DNA of 64,000 bases from Clostridia bacterium (GCA_017462485.1 JAFTRA010000042.1:55214-119213); one strand, 5' to 3'; shown: positions 33,346-42,756, numbered from the stretch's first letter. Notes: a model not told the origin generated them from the sequence alone. A program made the numbers and translations.

Positions 33346-35274
33346 TTATTTTACATCTGCAAGAATTTTGAATATGTCCGCCATAGACATCTTTTTATCA
33401 TCAGGTAAGGTGGCATTGTTGTATGCAATAAATTCAACGAATTTACTAATAAACTTTCCAATATCAGACTTAACAGCTTCGGCGAGTACACCTTCATCCA
33501 TTTCGTTAGCTGACATTGCCTGCCTACGTATATCGTCAGCGAGATAGCTCATAACAAGCTTCTCTACACTATCCTTAAGTTTCTTCTCTGCAGGAGTAAA
33601 TTTCTCTTCTATTTGTGCCTTATATTTTTGAGATGCCGAATTGTACTCAATTATCTTTTCTATTGAATTGGTCAGCATAGACATAGCGCGCTCTTCAATC
33701 TTCTTATCTATACGGTTGTTGATAGAAACTTCGATTGGAAATTCCTTTTCTATTTCGCGTCTTACCTTATCAAGATCCTTCTTATGAGCAGCCTCAAGAT
33801 TCTTCTTTACCTTCTGCTCTACCCTTGGAGTTATCTCTGCGGTTATCTCTTTTCTGCGCTGAGTGTCCGTTGTAGATTTATCTGCATAGTTTCTTTCATA
33901 TTTATCATAGTAATCGAAGAAGTCCGCTATGGACTCAAGATAACGCTCTGTGGAAAGAAGGTCGTATTTTCTCTTATCCCATACCCAGTTGTTTTCTCCG
34001 TCCATCTGGGCGTCAAGCATCATATCAAAGAGTTCTCTCATCTGCTGCTGAGGGAATTCAAGAATGTAATACGCTATAAGGTTGTTAGCCTTAACAAGCA
34101 TAGGAAGGAAAGGAGAGGCCTGAATCGTTTCTTCGTTAAGAAGCTTTCCAAAATCCTTAATATGCTCGTGAGGCTGATCGAAAGCGATTATATGTCTATC
34201 TACTATGCTCTCCTTGCCGTTTACGCGAAGGTCATCATAGAAATTCTGGATAAGCTGAAGAGCAAGCGTCATGGAATTTACTATATCTTCACTCTCTTCC
34301 TCATTTCTTGAGTTGGTGTAGGAATAGAACATTATGAATATTACATAAAGAGTATTAAAGAGCACTGACGAGCGACTCGAATTAAGTATTTCATCCTTTG
34401 TAATAACCTTGAAGTTCTCACTGAAATTGTCGCTGAAGAAATCAGTTTTTAAAACGCCCTTGAATATTTCCCACGCTCTATCACCTATCTTGTAACAAAG
34501 GTTCCTGTAACGTTTGGTAAGCTTTGCTTCGTCATCTGAATCATCGTATTCCTTAGATGTGTTTATAAAGTCGATAAGCTCTTCATCGGGACCAAGATCG
34601 CCGCCGTTAAGAACGTTGTCATCAAAATCCGCAAATGCTTCGACTACCGAGTAAGTAAAGAACAAAGACGGCTCGGTGCATCCGTTTGCATATCCCCAAC
34701 CAAGAGGATGGTCCTCGGTACCAACCACGTTACGTACGAAAAAGCTGACTATTTCCTTTATCTGCTTAGATATACTATTAGACTCCTCCTCGCTCCAATG
34801 TATAACTCCTTTTCTTTCAGCGGTTCTTGCGGCGGTAAAGAGTGAAAGTCCCCAAGTACAAGCACCAATATAATCATTCCCTTTATCAACAAACAACTCG
34901 CTGTTTACCTCTGAGTCAAGGATAGGATTCAAATCGTAGCAATTCTCGTTATCCTTGAGGTAATTTAATACGAATCTTACGCAGTCCTTGATCTGCTCAA
35001 TCTGCTCTTCAGTAGGATTTATACCGTAACGGTTTATTAGAGTAAACATTGCGTTTGCGCCGTAGAGCTGACCGATAAGTCCAACCTCTTTATTTTTTGA
35101 GGAAAGATAAAATCCCTTGGTAGGATTACCGAAGGCGTCAACTCCGTCCATTCTTGTTTCAAGTGAAGCAAGAACCTTTTCACCTATTTCCTTACGATCT
35201 ACGTAAAGACGGAACGTTTCGTCCTGGTCCTTAATAAGAAATTTGAACTTTGCGGGTAATTCTTTCATTTTCAT
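33346..35274 (-). CDS. Large helical protein with alpha/alpha-toroid-like repeats and C-terminal coiled coil
   Basis: This 642-aa protein has no catalytic signature I can name. The N-terminal 440 residues alternate helices with Gly/aromatic turns such as YIGACTWGLSLFTAAR (135-150) and GWGYANGCTEPSLFF (192-206). This pattern recalls alpha/alpha-toroid folds of terpene-cyclase or lanthionine-synthetase type. Residues from about 475 are highly charged coiled coil (RRKEITAEITPRVEQKVKKN and following). It lies between the deiminase and ATPase genes, has AAGGAG before the ATG at 35274, and is probably the main structural partner of the ATPase. The fold suggestion is weak inference. Confidence 0.65.
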   Translation of the reverse strand: MKMKELPAKFKFLIKDQDETFRLYVDRKEIGEKVLASLETRMDGVDAFGNPTKGFYLSSKNKEVGLIGQLYGANAMFTLINRYGINPTEEQIEQIKDCVRFVLNYLKDNENCYDLNPILDSEVNSELFVDKGNDYIGACTWGLSLFTAARTAERKGVIHWSEEESNSISKQIKEIVSFFVRNVVGTEDHPLGWGYANGCTEPSLFFTYSVVEAFADFDDNVLNGGDLGPDEELIDFINTSKEYDDSDDEAKLTKRYRNLCYKIGDRAWEIFKGVLKTDFFSDNFSENFKVITKDEILNSSRSSVLFNTLYVIFIMFYSYTNSRNEEESEDIVNSMTLALQLIQNFYDDLRVNGKESIVDRHIIAFDQPHEHIKDFGKLLNEETIQASPFLPMLVKANNLIAYYILEFPQQQMRELFDMMLDAQMDGENNWVWDKRKYDLLSTERYLESIADFFDYYDKYERNYADKSTTDTQRRKEITAEITPRVEQKVKKNLEAAHKKDLDKVRREIEKEFPIEVSINNRIDKKIEERAMSMLTNSIEKIIEYNSASQKYKAQIEEKFTPAEKKLKDSVEKLVMSYLADDIRRQAMSANEMDEGVLAEAVKSDIGKFISKFVEFIAYNNATLPDDKKMSMADIFKILADVK

Positions 35275-35305
35275 AGCTTTTCACTCCTTATGTTGTTGAT
35301 ATATC

Positions 35306-36328
35306 TTAATAATTTTTCGTAATACAATGCAATCCGCCGCCACCAAGCACTATTTCTCGAGCCGCAAACTGTATGACGTCTCTATCTGGAAAAATTTCTT
35401 CGAAAAGCGCTTTCACCTCTGAGTCAGTAGAACAGTCAAATGATGGCACTATTACCGCTTTATTGGCAAAGATAAAGTTAATATAGCTTGGCTGAATGGG
35501 CTCTTCTACAGCTCTCTCTTTACTACCGCTTCTTAACTCGAGTCCAATGCAATCGTCCTTTGTTCTCTTAAAAATGTTAGGTAACGGAATTTTTATTATT
35601 CTGAATTTTTTTCCATCCGCATCGGTTGCGTCACAAAGCAAATCAAATGCACTGCGAACTATTTGGTACTGAACGTTTCCCGGATCATCGGTCCAAGCTA
35701 AAAAAACGGTATGCTCGTCCGCAAAAGCGCAAATATTATCTACGTGGCCTCCCGTTTCATCATAGACAAGCCCCTCGTCAAGCCATATAATTTTTCTGAC
35801 TCCCAATGCCCTCTTCAAAAGAACTTCAGCCTCTTTTTCATCAATACACGGATTTCTGTTCGAGTTACAAATGGTCTTTTTTATAGCTATAAGCGTTCCT
35901 CTTCCATTGCTGAGAAGATTTCCGCCCTCAAGAATGAGCTCCGAGTATTCAAGAGGCTTTTTTAAATGCTCACTCATCTGATTTGGAACGGTACTATCCT
36001 GCGACCAGTCCGAATAAAGACCATCCTCTCCACCCCAAGCATTGAATCCGAATTTTACAAGGTGGTCTCCGACGGGAACTGCACCGCTATCTCTTATCCA
36101 GATGTCATTGTAAAGCATATCTATCACGTCAGCTCCTACGGAAAGCTCACGTATTTTGGCTTTATCACAATCGGGCAAAACGCCAAGCGTAGTTTTTTCA
36201 TACCTCGAAAGCAATGCAGAAAGGTTTAAAACTACGTCGGCTATCGGGCCTGCGTCTTTTCTCCAAACATCCTTACGGGTTGGATAGAGCAAATACGTAC
36301 CCTCGTGAATATCGAAATCCGCCTTCAT
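35306..36328 (-). CDS. aguA: Agmatine deiminase
   Basis: This 340-aa pentein-fold enzyme matches agmatine deiminase, which turns agmatine into N-carbamoylputrescine plus ammonia. Recognisable blocks are LYPTRKDVWR near the start, NDIWIRDSGAV, LILEGGNLL, ICNSNRNPC, the catalytic-histidine block DETGGHVDNIC, FLAWTDDP, and the C-terminal GGGGLHCITKN with the nucleophilic cysteine. It is about 30 residues shorter than typical AguA. It is the first gene of the six-gene minus-strand operon, with GAGGA before the ATG and a good promoter 52 bases upstream. No putrescine carbamoyltransferase or N-carbamoylputrescine amidase gene is nearby. Confidence 0.88.
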   Translation of the reverse strand: MKADFDIHEGTYLLYPTRKDVWRKDAGPIADVVLNLSALLSRYEKTTLGVLPDCDKAKIRELSVGADVIDMLYNDIWIRDSGAVPVGDHLVKFGFNAWGGEDGLYSDWSQDSTVPNQMSEHLKKPLEYSELILEGGNLLSNGRGTLIAIKKTICNSNRNPCIDEKEAEVLLKRALGVRKIIWLDEGLVYDETGGHVDNICAFADEHTVFLAWTDDPGNVQYQIVRSAFDLLCDATDADGKKFRIIKIPLPNIFKRTKDDCIGLELRSGSKERAVEEPIQPSYINFIFANKAVIVPSFDCSTDSEVKALFEEIFPDRDVIQFAAREIVLGGGGLHCITKNY

Positions 36329-36379
36329 TTTTTCCTCACAACAAATGAATTTTGTAAAATTTTTAATATATTTGTAGTA

Positions 36380-36408
36380 ATTTTAACATAAAATTCAAAA
36401 TTAGTCAA
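36380..36408 (-). promoter_or_regulatory. Promoter of the agmatine deiminase/ParA/SpeD operon
   Basis: Minus-strand TTGACT (36403-36408), a 17-base spacer and TAAAAT (36380-36385). All six genes to 27837 follow with short gaps and no other convincing promoter, so they are probably one transcript. Confidence 0.8.
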
Positions 36409-36600
36409 TATATGTAATTGATTTTGTGTCTACGCTCGAATATTTTAGTAAAATCGCACAGAATTGCACAAATTTTACAGTTAAATATAATAATACTTCG
36501 ACGCTATTCTTCACAACTTTTCTTTTTTTCTTCTTTGCGGTTTTATTTTCAATAAAGACACTTTTTTTCAAACTTGCAATTACCTTTTTATTTTTTGAGA
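36409..36600. other. AT-rich divergent intergenic region
   Basis: The core of the 405-base gap between aguA and the rhamnosidase gene. It is very AT-rich with long T tracts on the plus strand (about 36520-36600), and only the two divergent promoters at its edges are recognisable. Short open frames here are low-complexity and lack ribosome sites. I see no RNA gene or repeat. Confidence 0.6.
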
Positions 36601-36629
36601 TTGACTTCCTTTTTTCTATATGATAAAAT
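36601..36629 (+). promoter_or_regulatory. Promoter of the rhamnosidase gene
   Basis: TTGACT (36601-36606), 17 bases and TAAAAT (36624-36629), about 105 bases before the start codon at 36734. Confidence 0.75.
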
Positions 36630-36733
36630 GAAAATGTATAAGCAAAACAACTCAATATGCATAATGTTAAATGATTTTTACGCTTCATAACGACACATTT
36701 TATCTCACTAAAATCAGATAAGGAATTTTAACT

Positions 36734-38980
36734 ATGTTAAGTAATGCGAATTGGATAACCGCACCCGTGGATACGGGCGTCGCAGCAAGCACATTTACGA
36801 AGAATTTTTCAATCTCGGGAGAGGTTAAGCGAGCTACTCTTTACGCTACCGCTATGGGTAATTACGTGGCCTACGTAAACGGCAAAAAAGTTACGGACGC
36901 CGTTCTCACTCCCGGCTTTACAAGCTATAAAAACAGAGTGCTCTATCAGGAGTATGACGTTACGAGTCTTATTACAAAGGAAACGCAAATTGATATCGGA
37001 GTAGGTCAAGGCTGGGCGGTAGGTTGCATCGGATACGGCAGAACAAACCACTTCTTTGCAGACTTTACTTCACTTATTGCACGACTTTCGGTTGAATACG
37101 CTGACGGAAGCGTAGAGGATATTGTTACGAATACCGATTGGGACGTTTATACTTCTTGCGTTACTATGACCGAGATTTACCACGGAGAGACCGTTGATTT
37201 AACCCACGAGCCAAAGCTTCTCGGAAAAGCAAAGCTCACCGACGTAGATACCGCGCTCGTAGCTCAGGACGGCGAATGGATAAAGGAGCACGAAAGACTT
37301 TCGGTAGTAGAGCTTATACGCACGCCAAAGGGCGAGCTCGTGCTTGACTTCGGTCAGAATATGACCGGTTACGTTGAAGTAAAGGCGCGGGGCAAGCGCG
37401 GTGATAAAATAGTGATTCATCACGCTGAGGTGCTTGACAAGGACGGCAACTTCTATACCGAAAACTTGCGTTCGGCAAGAAACGAGAACACTTACATTCT
37501 CTCGGGCGGCGATGACGTTTTCAAGCCCGCCTACACGTTCCAAGGCTTCAGATACATAAGACTCACAGAGTATCCCTTCGATACCGTTAACAAAGAAGAT
37601 TTTACCGCAATAGCGGTTTATTCAGATATGAAGCGCACGGGCGACTTCAAATGCGGAAACGATAAGATAAATCAGCTTTACCACAATATTATTTGGGGTC
37701 AGCGCTCGAACTTTCTTGATATTCCTACCGACTGCCCACAGCGTGACGAACGTCTTGGCTGGACGGGTGACGCGCAGGTATTCGCAAAGACCGCTTCAAT
37801 AAACTATGACACCGAGAAATTCTTTAGGAAATGGCTTGCCGACGTAGCTCTTGAGCAGGATAGCAACGGAGCTGTTTGGGGTATAGTTCCCCACTGCCTT
37901 AAGAACGGCATCACACGCATTTCTGCGGCTTGGGGTGACGTGGCTTGCGTAATTCCTTGGGAAATATACGTTTCCTTTGGAAGCAAGGAGCTCCTAAAAG
38001 CAAACTTCCCTATGATGAAAAAATGGGTTGGATATATGCGCTCGACGGGACCAGAGGAATACCTTTGGCTTGGAGGATACCACTACGGAGACTGGCTCGC
38101 TATGGACGCAGGCGGTGATTCTTACGTAGGCGCTACGTCCTGCGACCTTATCGCTTCCGCATTCTTCGCTTACTCTACGAGTCTCGTTATAAAGGCGGGA
38201 AAGGTTCTCGGAGAAGACGTTTCGGAATACGAGGAGCTTTACAAAAACGTGGTATGCAAATTCCGCGAATACTTTATGGAAAACGGACTTCCCAAGGCTT
38301 CTGTTCCAAAAACCGAGATTCTACCCAATGGCAAAAAGAGCATAGTTGACGCTTTGCATTTGGGTATAACGCAAACGGCGATAACGCTTATTCTCAAATT
38401 TGGTCTTTACGAAGAGAGTGAGCGCAAGGGACTCGTAAAGAAGCTCGTTGAGCTTATCCACGAGAACGGTGACAGAATGACAACCGGCTTCGTCGGAACA
38501 CCGTATATTCTTCACGCTCTTTCGGAAAACGGTGAGACCGACCTCGCTTATACTCTTCTCTTCCAAGAGGAAAATCCTTCGTGGCTCTACTCGGTTAATC
38601 ACGGCGCTACTACTATGTGGGAGCACTGGAACAGTCTCAAGGAAGACGGAAGCTTCTGGAGCACCGCTATGAACTCCTTCAACCATTACGCTTATGGCGC
38701 GGTTTACGATTGGATATTCGGCGTTGCGGTAGGTATTAAGCCTTGCGAGGATGCGGTTGCTTATAAGAACATCACCATAGAGCCTCACCCGAACAAGAAC
38801 CTCGGCTTTGCAGACGCCTCGATAGAAACAAGAAACGGAAAGGTAAGAGTGCACTGGTACTACAAGGGAGACCGAGTTTACTACGAATTTGGAATCCCCG
38901 AAGGTGTCACCGCGAAGATTACGCTCCCAAGCGGTGCTACAAAAACAGTAACTGGCGGTGCTTATCATTTTGCGGAATAA
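36734..38980 (+). CDS. Alpha-L-rhamnosidase, GH78
   Basis: This 748-aa glycoside hydrolase releases terminal L-rhamnose. N-terminal beta-sandwich domains (KRATLYATAMGNYVAYVNGK, TPGFTSYKNRVLYQEYDV) lead into an (alpha/alpha)6 barrel with the GH78 signature DCPQRDERLGWTGDAQ (about 332-347, containing the catalytic acid Glu) and the second acidic block TTMWEHWNSL (about 625), then a C-terminal beta-sandwich. There is no signal peptide, so it works on imported rhamnosides inside the cell. AAGGA precedes the ATG. Together with GH38, SASA and acetyl-esterase genes in the window it suggests use of plant or host glycans. Confidence 0.93.
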   Translation: MLSNANWITAPVDTGVAASTFTKNFSISGEVKRATLYATAMGNYVAYVNGKKVTDAVLTPGFTSYKNRVLYQEYDVTSLITKETQIDIGVGQGWAVGCIGYGRTNHFFADFTSLIARLSVEYADGSVEDIVTNTDWDVYTSCVTMTEIYHGETVDLTHEPKLLGKAKLTDVDTALVAQDGEWIKEHERLSVVELIRTPKGELVLDFGQNMTGYVEVKARGKRGDKIVIHHAEVLDKDGNFYTENLRSARNENTYILSGGDDVFKPAYTFQGFRYIRLTEYPFDTVNKEDFTAIAVYSDMKRTGDFKCGNDKINQLYHNIIWGQRSNFLDIPTDCPQRDERLGWTGDAQVFAKTASINYDTEKFFRKWLADVALEQDSNGAVWGIVPHCLKNGITRISAAWGDVACVIPWEIYVSFGSKELLKANFPMMKKWVGYMRSTGPEEYLWLGGYHYGDWLAMDAGGDSYVGATSCDLIASAFFAYSTSLVIKAGKVLGEDVSEYEELYKNVVCKFREYFMENGLPKASVPKTEILPNGKKSIVDALHLGITQTAITLILKFGLYEESERKGLVKKLVELIHENGDRMTTGFVGTPYILHALSENGETDLAYTLLFQEENPSWLYSVNHGATTMWEHWNSLKEDGSFWSTAMNSFNHYAYGAVYDWIFGVAVGIKPCEDAVAYKNITIEPHPNKNLGFADASIETRNGKVRVHWYYKGDRVYYEFGIPEGVTAKITLPSGATKTVTGGAYHFAE

Positions 38981-39004
38981 ATCACCAGGATAAAGAGGTT
39001 AAAA

Positions 39005-39577
39005 ATGTTAAAAGCATTAAACAACTCTAAAAGCAAGGCTCTTTTATATTCCACATTTACACTATATATGGTAATACTCGTATGGATAGTAATTTTTAAG
39101 GTTAACTATCACTGGGTGACCGAAATACGCCATTATTATAACGGGCTTACAATTGCGGAGCGACTTGGAAAATCAATGATCCCCGGATATACGATTATTA
39201 AAGCGTACAGAACGGCGGGTATTGCAGGGCTAGACCAGCATTTTCTCAACGTGCTGGCATTTTTACCTCTAGGTATTCTCTTGCCGTTTTTCATAAATAA
39301 AAAGCCTTATCTTTTCACCACGGTAGCAATTGTTTCCTTGACGTTATTCTTCGAGCTTGAACAGCTTTTTTCAGGAATTGGCAGTTATGATTCGAGCGAC
39401 CTTTTAACAAATACGCTTGGTGGCATTATCGGTATGCTTCTTTATAAAGTCCTTTTTCAAAAGCTTTCGGATAGAGATCTTAACTACACGAGTCTTGTCA
39501 TAAATATAATAGCAACTCCGATTGCGGTGTACGCAATTGTAAATACTATTTTACATTTTGACTTATATTTGCTTTAA
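39005..39577 (+). CDS. VanZ family membrane protein
   Basis: This 190-aa membrane protein has five or so hydrophobic segments and the VanZ core: HFLNVLAFLPLGILLPFFI followed by SLTLFFELEQLFSGIGSYDSSDLLTNTLGGIIG (in two parts). VanZ-like proteins are linked to teicoplanin resistance in one operon but are mostly of unknown function. It begins 24 bases after the rhamnosidase stop and may be co-transcribed with it. Confidence 0.85.
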   Translation: MLKALNNSKSKALLYSTFTLYMVILVWIVIFKVNYHWVTEIRHYYNGLTIAERLGKSMIPGYTIIKAYRTAGIAGLDQHFLNVLAFLPLGILLPFFINKKPYLFTTVAIVSLTLFFELEQLFSGIGSYDSSDLLTNTLGGIIGMLLYKVLFQKLSDRDLNYTSLVINIIATPIAVYAIVNTILHFDLYLL

Positions 39578-39593
39578 TTTTTGTCAAAAGCAC

Positions 39594-39628
39594 AAAGAGC
39601 CAAGTCCACTTTTGGACTTGGCTCTTTT
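39594..39628 (+). terminator. Bidirectional terminator between VanZ and the ferritin-like gene
   Basis: A perfect 14-bp stem (39594-39607 with 39614-39627) has a six-base loop and T run. The minus-strand gene ends 62 bases away and may use the same hairpin. Confidence 0.92.
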
Positions 39629-39690
39629 ATTGTTAATAGCTTTTAAGGCCGAATTGCGTTATCTTAAGCCTTCCTATGAGTAAATCTTTC

Positions 39691-40965
39691 TTAATTGCAG
39701 CTAAAATCGGTTGACTCTGCAGCACCCGGAACTCTTCCGACGTCGGTATTATCGCATCTTCGATTACGAAGCGCGGGAATCGGATTCTCGGCAACCTCAT
39801 ATCTGTAATCTGTTCTGTGGCGGCGAAGATAAACGTCTATCACGTGATGCGAGGGTACTATTTCAGTGCTTGGATTAATTATATTCTGGAAGCGGAAGAA
39901 GTCGGCATCTTTAGGAAGGTTTTCTACCTTCACGTATTCGTCTCTGTTAGTTGTAAACTGAACGGTATTCGCAAGAACGTCTCTTACGTAATCAATGTTT
40001 TCGTGAAGAGATATAGGCGCCGGGAAATCACCGCACTTGATAACCTGCTGCCACTCCTTGCCCTCATATTTCTGCAGCAGCTCCTTTGCCTTATGCAAGT
40101 GAGCTATTTCGGTATAGAGGTTATCCTCCCACAGCTTTTTGATACACATATCCGACTCGGTCATATAGCACGACCAATACAGATAGCACTCGCAATACTC
40201 GTGCCAGAGGAGCATTTCGAGCCAGGTAGCGTTCGGGTCCATAAGAGATTCGTAATGCGTAACGTGCTCTTCCTCAACAAGCGCTATTTCCTGATAAAGC
40301 CTTCTGCCCAAATCCGACTTTGAAAAGGCGGTAACGTTCATATAATAGTTCATCGTCTGCTGCTCGGCAGCAGTGATTATCATAGTATTGAGAACTGTCT
40401 GCACGTCTGAATTTTTAGCATCAATATTCCGTCTTACGTTATCCTTGGGGTATCTGTGCTCTGAAATAGTAGGTCTGCCCGGCATAATTTCAGTATATCT
40501 GCCAACGAGATATTCAGCCGGAATTCCCTCTTCCATATTGAGCAGATTTGAATATCTGTATAGGTGGTCAAAGTCCTCAAGAAGCGCAAAATCAAGCGCG
40601 CGCTTTACGTGGCAATCACATTCCCTCTTCGCAAGCTCTGCCGTTAAATCTACCGCAAGCTGCTCGTAGCCTATCGTGTGCTCCAGCACACTTTCGTTTA
40701 TTGGCTTAAGAAGAGATATTTTCAGTTGCTGCTGCTTTTCTATCTCGCGTGTCAATGCTAACTCACGGCGAAGGTCAGGGTCATCGGTATGCCTTGCGAA
40801 TTGGTGGGAGAACCAGTTTGCCTCAAACTCGGTTCCGTTCATAAGTATTATTCTTGTTTTGGTGTAAGGGTCCACTGTTTTCTTGTTATAGGGTGTAGGA
40901 TACATCTCACACCAGTTCTGAAAGGCTTTTTCAAGCGATACGCTACTTTCGCAAAATGGATTCAT
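39691..40965 (-). CDS. Ferritin-like (di-iron type) protein of unknown function
   Basis: This 424-aa protein is mostly long helices with several ExxH and E/D/H pairs typical of ferritin-like di-iron bundles: ALLEDFDHLYRYSN, ALVEEEHVTHYESL and YTEIAHLHKAKELL. There may be two bundles. A Cys/Trp/Tyr-rich helix (LLWHEYCECYLYWSCYM) and a Cys-containing C-terminus are odd. No signal peptide or membrane span is seen. Family members include rubrerythrins and di-iron oxidases; no rubredoxin cysteines are found. Function remains open. It stands alone. Confidence 0.65.
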   Translation of the reverse strand: MNPFCESSVSLEKAFQNWCEMYPTPYNKKTVDPYTKTRIILMNGTEFEANWFSHQFARHTDDPDLRRELALTREIEKQQQLKISLLKPINESVLEHTIGYEQLAVDLTAELAKRECDCHVKRALDFALLEDFDHLYRYSNLLNMEEGIPAEYLVGRYTEIMPGRPTISEHRYPKDNVRRNIDAKNSDVQTVLNTMIITAAEQQTMNYYMNVTAFSKSDLGRRLYQEIALVEEEHVTHYESLMDPNATWLEMLLWHEYCECYLYWSCYMTESDMCIKKLWEDNLYTEIAHLHKAKELLQKYEGKEWQQVIKCGDFPAPISLHENIDYVRDVLANTVQFTTNRDEYVKVENLPKDADFFRFQNIINPSTEIVPSHHVIDVYLRRHRTDYRYEVAENPIPALRNRRCDNTDVGRVPGAAESTDFSCN

Positions 40966-41064
40966 AAACTATCTCCTTTATTTTTTGTGGCTATATTATA
41001 GTATGCATAAAATCCATTTTTGTATACTGCGCATTTGTCGAAAAAGGTCGTGTTTTGAAAATCT

Positions 41065-42579
41065 TTATTTACATTTTTGAGGCAAAATTTTTATTCTATC
41101 ATTTACAAACAAAATAAATTTATACATAAGTGCAAAGGCGCACACCGAGAATATTATTTCGAGTATAAGCCAGAACGCATCAGTCTGTCTTCCTGCCGAA
41201 ATAAACAGTTTTTTGACAAGCGCACCGGAAAACAAAGCCGAAATCAAGGGATAAAGAAGCGTTTCTGTTAAAGATATTCTGAATTTGATTTTAGAGAATA
41301 GTCTTATTGCCGAAAGTATAAAATTGTACCCCTCCATAACAATAATGCACACGGCATAGCCTATAATACCCATTTTCGGTATCAAAAACCAAACGAGAAC
41401 TATTGAAAGAACGGAATCGGTTATGTTTATCCACATAGAACAAACCTGTTCTCCTATTCCCTTTAAAACAGAGTCGGTAACGTGGTCAAGATACATTATA
41501 GGAACGACGGGGGCAAGTATCGCAATATATCGGCCGGCATCTGAGGATTTATAAATCACGTATCCCAGCTCTTCGGAAAAAACGAACAAGACCGCCGAGG
41601 CGAGCGTTGCGTAAATCAGCGTTACTCCAAAGGCACGCGATGCCAAAGCCCTCATCGCTTCGTCGTTCTTTTGAGCGCTGCGCTCAGCGAACTCGGGTAC
41701 CAAAAGTCCCGAAAACGAAGAGAGCGTTACCATTGGATAAAGAATCATCGGAAGCGCCATACCGTGTAAGGTTCCGTACGACGCAAGAGAGTCCGAAAGC
41801 GAATGACCATAGACTCGAAGACGCTTCGGTATCAATATATGCTCGACTGTTAGGAGAGCCTGCCTTATGTAAGCGGAGACGCCTAGAGGTACGGCAACGG
41901 ATGCAACCGAGCGCACGTCTGCGCCACCTCCCTTGTAAGCCTTGCGTCTGTCAATAAGAAATTCAACAAAAATTACGAGGAAGCATAGAATTTCGGTTAC
42001 AGTCGTTCCAAGTGACAACATTCTTGCGGACTTTTCAACGTCCATTGGCAAGGCGCGAAGTATAAGCCATACAGTTGCGCATATTTTGAATATTTGACCG
42101 AGCACCTGCGTTACGGCGTTGCAGGAAACACGCTTAACACCTACGAAATAGCCTGAAAATACAGAGACTAAAGAAAGCGGAACTAACGATGGCGCTAATA
42201 TTTTAAGCGCTGCGGCAGCTCTTTTATCATCAAGAACGGTATATGCGAAAAAGTTTGCACCAAAGAATAGCACAGAGGTAGCTATAATGCTGAATGCTAG
42301 CGTGTAAACGACTGCGCCCGCGAGGATTTTTGAGACGTCGTTAGCCTTTCCCTCTCCCTTTGCGGCGGCAACAAGCCGCGTTACCGTAAGACTTATTCCA
42401 GAGGTAGCAAAGGTTACGGCAAAGCCGTAAACGTTCATTACTATGGTATAAAGTCCAACTCCCTCCGCGCCTATCGTTCTCGTAATCAAGGCATTGAAGA
42501 GTAAGGAAACCGTCCTAATCGAAATACCTACAAGAGTCAAAAGTATTCCATTATATAAAAATCTTTTTTTGTTCTCCAT
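41065..42579 (-). CDS. Oligosaccharide flippase / SpoVB-like MOP-superfamily transporter
   Basis: This 504-aa membrane protein has about fourteen predicted hydrophobic segments and the N-terminal pattern of SpoVB/MurJ-type transporters (NALITRTIGAEGVGLYTIVM, then SGISLTVTRLVAAA). The family flips lipid-linked sugars such as peptidoglycan or polysaccharide precursors across the membrane; several members serve spore cortex synthesis. Which role applies here cannot be read from context. AAAGGAAAGGA precedes the ATG. Confidence 0.88.
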   Translation of the reverse strand: MENKKRFLYNGILLTLVGISIRTVSLLFNALITRTIGAEGVGLYTIVMNVYGFAVTFATSGISLTVTRLVAAAKGEGKANDVSKILAGAVVYTLAFSIIATSVLFFGANFFAYTVLDDKRAAAALKILAPSLVPLSLVSVFSGYFVGVKRVSCNAVTQVLGQIFKICATVWLILRALPMDVEKSARMLSLGTTVTEILCFLVIFVEFLIDRRKAYKGGGADVRSVASVAVPLGVSAYIRQALLTVEHILIPKRLRVYGHSLSDSLASYGTLHGMALPMILYPMVTLSSFSGLLVPEFAERSAQKNDEAMRALASRAFGVTLIYATLASAVLFVFSEELGYVIYKSSDAGRYIAILAPVVPIMYLDHVTDSVLKGIGEQVCSMWINITDSVLSIVLVWFLIPKMGIIGYAVCIIVMEGYNFILSAIRLFSKIKFRISLTETLLYPLISALFSGALVKKLFISAGRQTDAFWLILEIIFSVCAFALMYKFILFVNDRIKILPQKCK

Positions 42580-42657
42580 AAATATTATCCTTTCCTTTAA
42601 TATTTATGAAGATAGCGAATATTTAATGCCCAAAGACAAGGCATTATATGAATAACC

Positions 42658-42713
42658 AAAAACGATAGTATCGCCAACACGCCCCAAGCGTATAAGCTCA
42701 ACTATCGTTTTTT
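42658..42713 (-). terminator. Long hairpin between tsf and the flippase gene
   Basis: A 12-bp outer stem (42658-42669 with 42702-42713) with a small inner ACGC/GCGT helix and A/T runs on both outer ends. It may be a second terminator for the rpsB-tsf operon. Confidence 0.65.
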
Positions 42714-42756
42714 ATCTTTAAATCACACAAGCCTCTCAAATTTTCGCTACTTTTCA

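Noticed and set aside
36426-36623. A 65-codon plus-strand frame upstream of the rhamnosidase
   Set aside because: Low-complexity Phe/Leu-rich sequence from T tracts, no ribosome site, and it runs into the rhamnosidase promoter.
42658-42713. The long hairpin after tsf as a member of the repeat-element family
   Set aside because: It lacks GCGGAGCAATC and GCAGTTC and has no flanking duplication. It is better read as a terminator.
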